From contig NZ_JABWCU010000009.1 of NCBI RefSeq assembly GCF_018491765.1, positions 186,001 to 250,000 on the forward strand: a stretch of DNA of 64,000 nt. Direction: 5' to 3'. The notes beneath the pieces were generated by a model that was given only the letters and a program-made list of their open reading frames with translations, made no database searches and had not been told where the DNA came from. Positions 58,123-64,000 of the stretch are shown here, piece by piece. This DNA comes from Novosphingobium profundi (GTDB lineage Bacteria; Pseudomonadota; Alphaproteobacteria; Sphingomonadales; Sphingomonadaceae). Each line of letters opens with the position of its first letter. Within the stretch, counting starts at the first letter, position 1. Position numbers and translations under genes: made by a program.

Positions 58123-60042
58123 ATGACTTCGGCCCGCTGGCAGGCCTGCCTGTTCTCCGCCAAGACCGCGCTTGCGGCCCTGATGGCGCTGTGGATCACG
58201 CTCTGGGTCGGGTTGGAGCGGCCATTCTGGGCGATGACCACCGCCTACATCGTATCGAGCCCACTCTCGGGGGCGACGCGCTCCAAGGCGATCTACCGCG
58301 TGCTCGGCACTTTCGTGGGCGCCATCGTCGCGGTCGCGCTCGTGCCGGTGCTGGTCGACTGGCCGCCCTTGCTGTGCCTCGCGCTCGCGCTGTGGGTCGG
58401 CGCGACGCTCGCCGTCTCGCTGCTCGACCGCTCGCCACGCGCCTACACGATGATGCTGGCGGGCTATACCGCCATGCTGATCGCCTTTCCTGCGGTCGAT
58501 ACACCCGAGGCGGTATTCGACATCGCCACCGCGCGCGTCACCGAGATCGTGCTCGGCATCACGTGCGCCACGCTGACGCACAGTCTGCTCTGGCCGCGTT
58601 CGGTAGGCGCGAACATGGGCCAGCGCCTATCGCTGTGGTGCCGCGACGCGCGGGCCTGGCGCGACGAGATCCTTTCGAGCACGAGCGCCAAGGACCTCCA
58701 CGATCCCCAGATGGGACGGCGCAAGCTGGCGCAGGACGCGGTCGACTGCGTGCTCCTGGCAACGCACATTCCCTTCGACACCTCGCACTGGCGCGAGGCC
58801 AACGCCTCGGTCCAGGCCATCTTGCGCCGCATCCTGCTGCTCCTGCCCGCGCTTTCGGGCCTTGCCGACCGCCGCCGCGCGCTGCTCGAGCTCGACGCGC
58901 GCTCCGATGCCAGTCCGCAATGGCGCGCGTTGCTGGGCCACAGCCATGCCTTGCGCGAGGCGCAGACCGCGCAAATGCTCGACGAGAGCGAGGCGATCCT
59001 GGCCCATGTCGAAGACCGCACCCGGCCCACGCCGGTCGGCCCGCAGGAAAACCGCGCGACAATCGCGCTCCACGCCGACTGGCGCTTCGCGATCCTGGCC
59101 GGACTGGCAGCGGCGGCCTCGATCCTCATCTGCTGCGCGATCTGGATCGGCACCGGCTGGGCCGACGGCGCCATCGCGGCGATGATGACCGGGGTGTTCT
59201 GCTGCCTCTTTGCCGCGCTCGACAACCCGGTGACGATGATCCTGCGCTTCGGCGCCGCGCTGATCGCCTCGCTACCGCTCGCCGCCTTCTATCTCTTCGT
59301 TCTGCTCCCGCCCGTCGATGGCTTCATCCCGCTCGCGCTGCTGCTCTTGCCGGTGCTGCTCGCGGCGGGGTGGATCATCCCCCATCCCCGGTTCGGCGTC
59401 ATCGGCGTTGCCTTCATGCTCGGCTTTGCCAATGCGCTCGCCCTGCAGGAAAGCTTCCACGCCAATCTTGCGCGCTTCATCAACGCCAATTCGGGGCAAG
59501 TACTGGGCGTGCTGATTGCCGCGATCGTCACCGCCGGGATGCGCACGGCGGGCGTCGATCGCGTCATCGCCCGGCTGCGCGTCAGCCTGCACAAGGACCT
59601 CGTCGCGCTGGCCTCGGCACGCAGCGCGCCCAATCCGATGGCCGCGCTGGGGCGTACGACCGACCGTCTTGCGCTGATCAGCGAGCGCCTCGGCGACGCC
59701 ACCGACGCGGCGGCGGCGTCCTTGCGCGAAGTGCGCATCGCCGCAAACATCGTCGCCATCCAGCAACTGCGCGCGGGTGCCGAGCGCAAACTCGCGCTCG
59801 CCCTATCCCGCGTCCTGCGCGACGTGGCGCGCACCTACCGCAGCAATCGCGAAGACCCGCCCGAACGCCTGCTCGCGCGCATCGATGTCGCGCTGCGCCT
59901 GATGCTCGCCGCGCCGGAGCCCGCGCGCGACAGGTCCGACCGATCCGGCGAAGGCCTCGGTGCGCTCGTTGCCCTGCGCTGCAACCTCTTCCCCAAGGCC
60001 CCCGATTTCCGGCCTGATCCGCGGAGCGCCCCCCTGCCATGA
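58123..60042 (+). CDS. FUSC-family aromatic-acid efflux permease (AaeB-like)
   Basis: A 639-aa inner-membrane protein in two halves, each with a hydrophobic bundle: 'ALAALMALWITLWVGLERPFWAMTTAYIV' in the first and 'FAILAGLAAAASILICCAIWIGTGW' in the second (about residues 320-345), separated by a soluble domain. Like AaeB it probably exports hydroxybenzoate-type acids with the downstream DUF1656, HlyD and NodT proteins. The frame stays open upstream to 57988, but that part is Pro-rich. ATG 58123 starts directly at 'MTSARWQACLFSAKTALA'. Confidence 0.92.
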   Translation: MTSARWQACLFSAKTALAALMALWITLWVGLERPFWAMTTAYIVSSPLSGATRSKAIYRVLGTFVGAIVAVALVPVLVDWPPLLCLALALWVGATLAVSLLDRSPRAYTMMLAGYTAMLIAFPAVDTPEAVFDIATARVTEIVLGITCATLTHSLLWPRSVGANMGQRLSLWCRDARAWRDEILSSTSAKDLHDPQMGRRKLAQDAVDCVLLATHIPFDTSHWREANASVQAILRRILLLLPALSGLADRRRALLELDARSDASPQWRALLGHSHALREAQTAQMLDESEAILAHVEDRTRPTPVGPQENRATIALHADWRFAILAGLAAAASILICCAIWIGTGWADGAIAAMMTGVFCCLFAALDNPVTMILRFGAALIASLPLAAFYLFVLLPPVDGFIPLALLLLPVLLAAGWIIPHPRFGVIGVAFMLGFANALALQESFHANLARFINANSGQVLGVLIAAIVTAGMRTAGVDRVIARLRVSLHKDLVALASARSAPNPMAALGRTTDRLALISERLGDATDAAAASLREVRIAANIVAIQQLRAGAERKLALALSRVLRDVARTYRSNREDPPERLLARIDVALRLMLAAPEPARDRSDRSGEGLGALVALRCNLFPKAPDFRPDPRSAPLP

Positions 60043-60260
60043 TGCCCGACTACCTGCTGGGCGTGATCTACGTTGCCGCCGCGCCCGTCGAAGGCTGCAT
60101 GGCGCTCGTCGTCACCTACCTCCTCCACCGTCTGCTTTCGGCTTTCGGCCTCTATCGCTGGATCTGGCACGGCGTGCTGTTCGACACCGCGCTGTTCGTG
60201 ATCGTCTGGGCCGTCCTCGTCCTTGTCCTTCCCCCCGTGTTCCCCGGATTGCACCCATGA
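60039..60260 (+). CDS. DUF1656 small membrane protein (AaeX-like)
   Basis: A 73-aa protein with two membrane helices ('YLLGVIYVAAAPVEGCMALVVTYLL' and 'GVLFDTALFVIVWAVLVLVL'), typical of the AaeX/DUF1656 subunit found with FUSC and HlyD efflux genes. ATG 60039 overlaps the FUSC stop by four bases, and its own stop overlaps the next start. Confidence 0.9.
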   Translation: MMPDYLLGVIYVAAAPVEGCMALVVTYLLHRLLSAFGLYRWIWHGVLFDTALFVIVWAVLVLVLPPVFPGLHP

Positions 60261-61228
60261 GCCTGTCTTCCTCCGAACGCCGCCGCAAGGCCGTGTCCAT
60301 GGCGATCACCAGCCTGATCGTGCTAGCCGCGATCTGGGCGGGCTATTCACTCTTCATCTACTACCAGGACGATCCCTGGACCCGTGACGGACGCATCCGG
60401 GCCGACATCGTGCGCATCGCGCCCGACGTCGGCGGCCTCGTCACCGCGGTGCACTTTGACCACGACCAGCGTGTGCGGCGCGGCGACGTTCTTTTCGAGA
60501 TCGATCCCTCGCGCTACGCGATCGCACTCAGCGAGGCCAAAGTGGGGCTCCAGCAGGCCGAGGCAGACCTCGCGCGCGCGCGCTTCGTGGTCGAGGGCAG
60601 CGAAGCAAGTCTTGCCGAAGCCCGCCGGGAGGCGGCCCGCGACACGGGGCTGGGCGAACTCCTTCCCAGCGAAGCCACCCAGCAGTCGCAGACCCGCGCG
60701 CGCGAACTCGAAGCCAGCCTGGGCCAGAGCCGCGCCGAAGTGGCGCAGGCGCAGGCGCGCATCGCCGCCGCGCGCAACGCGCTCGACCTGGCCCGGCTCA
60801 ACCTCACGCGCACCCGTGTGCTCGCCCCCGTCGACGGCTACCTCTCGGACTTCGACTTGCGCGTGGGCAATTACGTGAACGCCGGGAGCCCGGTGCTCGC
60901 GCTCGTCGACACCGCGACCTTGCGCGTCGAGGGCTATTTCGAGGAAACCAAGCTCGCCCGGGTGCACCTGGGCCAGAAGGCGCTGATCCACGCGATGGGC
61001 GAGGAGCGCCCTCTTCACGGCCACGTCATCTCGATCGCGGCGGGCATCAAGGACCATGACCGCACCGGCAGCAGCGACCTCCTGCCCGCGATCAATCCCT
61101 CCTTCAGCTGGGTGCGCCTGCCCCAGCGCGTGCCCGTGCGCATCCATATCGACGATGCGCCGCGCGATCTTGCGCTGATTTCGGGCCGGACGGTCTCGGT
61201 CAGCCTTGCCATGGACCAGGCCAAGTGA
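60257..61228 (+). CDS. HlyD-family periplasmic adaptor (AaeA-like)
   Basis: A 323-aa membrane-fusion protein. N-terminal TM (about 15-35), barrel-sandwich start 'IAPDVGGLVTAVHFDHDQRVRRGDVLFEIDPSRYAIAL', an alpha-helical hairpin with Glu/Ala/Arg repeats (about 100-190), and the return 'TRVLAPVDGYLSDFDLRVGNYVNAGSPV'. Links the FUSC pump to the outer-membrane factor. ATG 60257 overlaps the DUF1656 stop (ATGA). Confidence 0.94.
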   Translation: MSLSSSERRRKAVSMAITSLIVLAAIWAGYSLFIYYQDDPWTRDGRIRADIVRIAPDVGGLVTAVHFDHDQRVRRGDVLFEIDPSRYAIALSEAKVGLQQAEADLARARFVVEGSEASLAEARREAARDTGLGELLPSEATQQSQTRARELEASLGQSRAEVAQAQARIAAARNALDLARLNLTRTRVLAPVDGYLSDFDLRVGNYVNAGSPVLALVDTATLRVEGYFEETKLARVHLGQKALIHAMGEERPLHGHVISIAAGIKDHDRTGSSDLLPAINPSFSWVRLPQRVPVRIHIDDAPRDLALISGRTVSVSLAMDQAK

Positions 61229-62664
61229 TGCGGACCAAGGCCCGGTCCTGCGCGGCGCTGGCCTTGGCGAGCGCTCTGGCCGCCTGCACGGTCGGTCCGG
61301 ACTACCACGTGCCCGAAAACGCGGCGATCTCACGGCCGGGCGCCAAGGCTCCGTTCAGCGCGGGCGAAGGAACCATCGCAGACCCGCTGCCCGCCCGCTG
61401 GTGGTCGCTCTACGACGACCCGGTGCTGGACCAACTGGAAGAGGAAGCTCTCACCGCCAACACCGACTTGCGCGCGGCAGGAGCCAACCTCGCGCGTTCG
61501 GCCGCGATCGTACGCGCGACGAAGGGCGAAGGCGATCCCGAGGTGGCGCTTGACGCGACGGTCGAACGGGCACGGCTTTCGGGCGAGTCTTTCCTCAAAT
61601 ACGAGACCCTGCCGGTTACCAATCTCGGGATCGGAGGGGGCGAAGTGTCCTATCAGCTCGACCTCTTCGGGCAGATCCGGCGCCGGGTCGAGCAGGCCGA
61701 TGCCGAGCATGAGGCGACCCAGGCCTTGACCGAGGCCGTCCAGGTCACCCTCGCGGCCGAAGTCGCGCGCGCCTACGTCGCGGTCTGCGGCGAGAACGAG
61801 GCGATGGAGCTTGCCGAAGAGATACTCGCCAAGCGAGAGCACATCCTTGCCGCCAGCCAGCGCCTCCATGCCGCCGGCAAGATTGCCGCTCCTGAGGTCA
61901 CGCGCGCCGAGCAGGCCATGTTGCAGGCCCGTGCGCAATTGCCCGGGCATCGCGCAAGGGTACGTGCCGGGCTTTACCGCCTGGCGTTCCTGCTCGGCCG
62001 CACGCCCGACCAGTACCCGCGCGAGGCCGAAGCCTGCCACGCCCTGCCCCACCTGTCCCGGCCGCTTCCCATCGGCGATGGCGCAACGCTGCTCGCCCGC
62101 CGCCCCGACGTGCGCGCGGCCGAGCGCCGTCTGGCCGCCGCCACCGCCGGAATCGGCGTCGCCAAGGCCGATCTCTATCCGCACATCGCCATCGGCGGTG
62201 GTGCCGGCACCTTCGGCCTGCTCGAGGACGTGGGCCAGGCCATGGCCGGGCACTGGTCACTCGGCGCGATGATCAGTTGGGCCTTCCCCACCCGGACCCA
62301 GCGCGCCAAGGTGACGATGGCCGAGGTCGCAACCGACAAGGCCCTGGCCGAATTCGACGCAGCCGTACTCGAGGCCCTGCAGGAGACCGAAACCGCGCTC
62401 TCCAACTACCGCGAGCGCCACAACCGCGCGGTCGACCTGGAAGAGGCACTCGGCAAGGCGCGCACCCTCGATGCGCAGAGCCGGCGGATGTTCGAGGCCG
62501 GAAAGGTCGGGCTTCGCGACGATCTGTCGAGCGGCGTCGACCTGATTGCTGCGCGCGATGCCGAGCGCGAGGCACAGGACGCCGTGGCGCAAAGCCAGAT
62601 CGATCTGTTTCTCGCCCTCGGCGGGGGGTGGACGCAAGCTCCCCAGCCTTCGCCCGGATCGTGA
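61228..62664 (+). CDS. NodT-family outer-membrane efflux lipoprotein
   Basis: A 478-aa TolC-like factor. Lipoprotein signal with 'SALAACTVGPDY' (lipid on Cys near residue 19). Two OEP repeats are visible ('EEEALTANTDLRAAGANLARSAA', 'RPDVRAAERRLAAATAGIGVAKADLYPHIAIG'). Terminal part of the AaeXAB-type operon; completes a tripartite exporter. ATG 61228 overlaps the adaptor stop by one base (TGATG). Confidence 0.93.
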   Translation: MRTKARSCAALALASALAACTVGPDYHVPENAAISRPGAKAPFSAGEGTIADPLPARWWSLYDDPVLDQLEEEALTANTDLRAAGANLARSAAIVRATKGEGDPEVALDATVERARLSGESFLKYETLPVTNLGIGGGEVSYQLDLFGQIRRRVEQADAEHEATQALTEAVQVTLAAEVARAYVAVCGENEAMELAEEILAKREHILAASQRLHAAGKIAAPEVTRAEQAMLQARAQLPGHRARVRAGLYRLAFLLGRTPDQYPREAEACHALPHLSRPLPIGDGATLLARRPDVRAAERRLAAATAGIGVAKADLYPHIAIGGGAGTFGLLEDVGQAMAGHWSLGAMISWAFPTRTQRAKVTMAEVATDKALAEFDAAVLEALQETETALSNYRERHNRAVDLEEALGKARTLDAQSRRMFEAGKVGLRDDLSSGVDLIAARDAEREAQDAVAQSQIDLFLALGGGWTQAPQPSPGS

Positions 62665-62682
62665 AGCGGAGCGGGCCGGGCT

Positions 62683-63324
62683 TCAGGCCCCGGCTTGCGC
62701 TGCCCCCGGCTGCCCCAGGAAGCCAAGGACGAGCCGCACGATCGCCTCCTCGAGCGCCCGCGTGCCGAGCAGCGGGGAAGACTGCAACGCCGCGCGGCGC
62801 AGCACTTCGCTTACCGCGCGGCCAAGTGTGAAGACTTCCGCCTCGTCCATTGCAGGCGCGCCCTCTCCTGCCGCCTGGCGCCACACGTCGATGATCGCTT
62901 GCACGAAGCGGTCCGAAGGTTCGGGCAGCCCCCGATCGAGCGAAAACGCGACCAGCGCACGCACAAGGCGTGGATCGCTGCCGCCATGCCGGGCAAAGGC
63001 CTCGTGCAGCAGGCGCACTATGCCACGCACCTGCTCGTCCCAGGGATCGTCGCGACGCGCCTCCAGCAAGGCGTCGATTTCGCCCTCGACCACCTCGCGC
63101 TGGCGCTCGATGAGCGAGATGACGACCGCCTCGCGGTTCTCGAAATACTGGTAGATCGTCCCGATCGAGTAGCCCGAACGCTCGGCGAGGTGGTTCGTGG
63201 TGAGCTTCTCGCCGCCCTCCTCCGCGAGAATACGCGCGGTTGCCTCGAGAATCGTGTCGATCGTCAGGCGGGCTCGCGCCTGCCGGGGCTTCTTGCGGGA
63301 AAAATCGGGTTCGGAATTGGCCAT
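62683..63324 (-). CDS. TetR-family transcriptional regulator
   Basis: A 213-aa TetR protein. The HTH 'ARLTIDTILEATARILAEEGGEKLTTNHLAERSGYSIGTIYQYFENREAVVISL' (split here for reading) covers about residues 18-70. A helical ligand domain follows. ATG 63324 follows the usual family start. It lies after the efflux operon on the opposite strand, converging with an 18-bp gap, so it may or may not regulate it. Confidence 0.92.
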   Translation of the reverse strand: MANSEPDFSRKKPRQARARLTIDTILEATARILAEEGGEKLTTNHLAERSGYSIGTIYQYFENREAVVISLIERQREVVEGEIDALLEARRDDPWDEQVRGIVRLLHEAFARHGGSDPRLVRALVAFSLDRGLPEPSDRFVQAIIDVWRQAAGEGAPAMDEAEVFTLGRAVSEVLRRAALQSSPLLGTRALEEAIVRLVLGFLGQPGAAQAGA

Positions 63325-63405
63325 TGCCGCCGGTTCAGACCCCTTCGCGCGCATCGAGGCAAGCGAAATCGCCCGGATCTCGCAGCCCCGGCGCGCGAGG
63401 GCGCG

Positions 63406-64000
63406 TCACACCAGCGTGCTGCCCCCGTCGAGCAGCAGGCACGAGCCGACGGCGTAGGAGGCATCGGGCGAGGCGAGGAACAGGATCGCGCGCGCCACTT
63501 CCTCCGCCTTGCCCGCACGGCCCGCCGGGATCGCCGCCTGAAGGCTTTGCAGGAACGTGGGATCATCGGCCGAGGCGCCGAGCAAAGGCGTGTCGATGAG
63601 ACCGGGGCACACCGCGTTAACGCGAATGCCATGACCGATGAGGTCGAGCGCAGCCGCCTTGGTCAAGCCGGCAACCCCATGTTTGGCCGCGACATAGGCC
63701 GCGATCCCCTTCGCCGCGACCACGCTGGCAACCGAAGCGGTGTTGACGATTGTGCCGCCACCACGGGACTTTAGCGCGGGAACCTCAGCCTTCATGGCAA
63801 GAAATACGCCTTTCAGGTTGACGGCGATCTGGCGGTCGAATTCGTCCGGATCGATGTCCTCGAAGGCGAACACCGGAGCGCTCGCAATCCCCGCGTTGTT
63901 GACCGCGATATCGAGGCCACCGAACGTCTCGACACAGGTGCGCACCATCGCCCGGCACGCCTCGAGCGAGGAAACGTCGGCCTGCGCCGCGATCGCCTGC
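63406..64000 (-). CDS. short-chain dehydrogenase/reductase (5' part beyond window)
   Basis: The C-terminal 197 codons plus stop of an SDR. The visible frame reads 'DIAVNNAGIAS', Ser in 'IVNTASVASVVA', the YxxxK motif in 'IAAYVAAKHGVAGLTKAAALDL', and ends '...GSCLLLDGGSTLV'. The frame stays open to base 64000 and its N-terminal cofactor site lies outside. A 3-alpha/20-beta-type or general NAD-dependent SDR is likely. Confidence 0.9.
   Translation of the reverse strand, partial: QAIAAQADVSSLEACRAMVRTCVETFGGLDIAVNNAGIASAPVFAFEDIDPDEFDRQIAVNLKGVFLAMKAEVPALKSRGGGTIVNTASVASVVAAKGIAAYVAAKHGVAGLTKAAALDLIGHGIRVNAVCPGLIDTPLLGASADDPTFLQSLQAAIPAGRAGKAEEVARAILFLASPDASYAVGSCLLLDGGSTLV

Noticed and set aside
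62675..62694. GCCGGG/CCCGGC inverted repeat between NodT and TetR
   Set aside because: No U-tract, overlaps the TetR stop, expected by chance at this GC content.
1..64000. CRISPR arrays, insertion sequences, prophage, PEP-CTERM substrate genes
   Set aside because: No regular short repeats, transposase or integrase motifs, and no protein ending with a PEP-TM-basic tail were found by reading both strands.

Overview
The window is 64 kb of high-GC alphaproteobacterial chromosome, most likely from a sphingomonad (Novosphingobium or Sphingobium type). Three things point there: the gene set and order of the exosortase A (XrtA/PEP-CTERM) exopolysaccharide locus, a sphingomonad-style RNase E with an acidic insertion, and the small lineage-type secreted proteins around efp. 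I see no insertion sequence, prophage, plasmid gene or CRISPR array. It reads as ordinary chromosome with one large specialised locus.

Regions. 1-2779: XrtA-associated histidine kinase PrsK (cut by the window start) and the TIGR03013-type sugar transferase. 3080-11550: small secreted proteins, an exported M20 amidohydrolase, tRNA-Leu(CAA), the efp / 133-aa protein / inositol monophosphatase operon, a leaderless periplasmic-binding-fold protein with a CDF cation transporter, and a PilJ-N/GGDEF diguanylate cyclase. 11749-21103: cell-envelope and housekeeping genes (PBP1A, N-acetylmuramoyl-alanine amidase, RNase E, SdhB, ZapE-like ATPase). 21495-23789: a CHASE2-GGDEF-EAL phosphodiesterase. 24026-42933: the main XrtA locus.

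In the main locus twelve tightly packed minus-strand genes run from an acyl-CoA ligase at 40052 down to an amidotransferase at 24026. They encode ligase, PLP decarboxylase, export lipoprotein, chain-length protein, tyrosine autokinase, outer-membrane barrel, ATPase, polysaccharide deacetylase, FemAB-like protein, glycosyltransferase, exosortase A and asparagine-synthase-like amidotransferase. Four plus-strand genes diverge from it: GNAT/CelD-like protein, acyl carrier protein, hydrolase 2 and hydrolase 1. Together these encode polymerisation control, export, protein sorting and an uncharacterised ACP-dependent modification branch. That branch is the most interesting part of the window.

42992-52995: thioredoxin reductase, an alpha/beta hydrolase, two small membrane proteins, a glutathione-dependent formaldehyde detoxification operon with a divergent LysR regulator, a Tat-exported nucleoside hydrolase-like protein, a divergent HxlR regulator/SDR pair and isovaleryl-CoA dehydrogenase. 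53159-64000: a polytopic membrane protein, enoyl-CoA hydratase, TauE/SafE permease, a Tat-signal aminotransferase, a LysR regulator divergent from an AaeB-like FUSC / DUF1656 / HlyD / NodT efflux operon, a TetR regulator and a truncated SDR.

Functions were assigned by reading motifs and recalling families; no database search was run. Start codons were chosen by start type, Shine-Dalgarno, signal peptide and family start, so several differ from the longest open frame.
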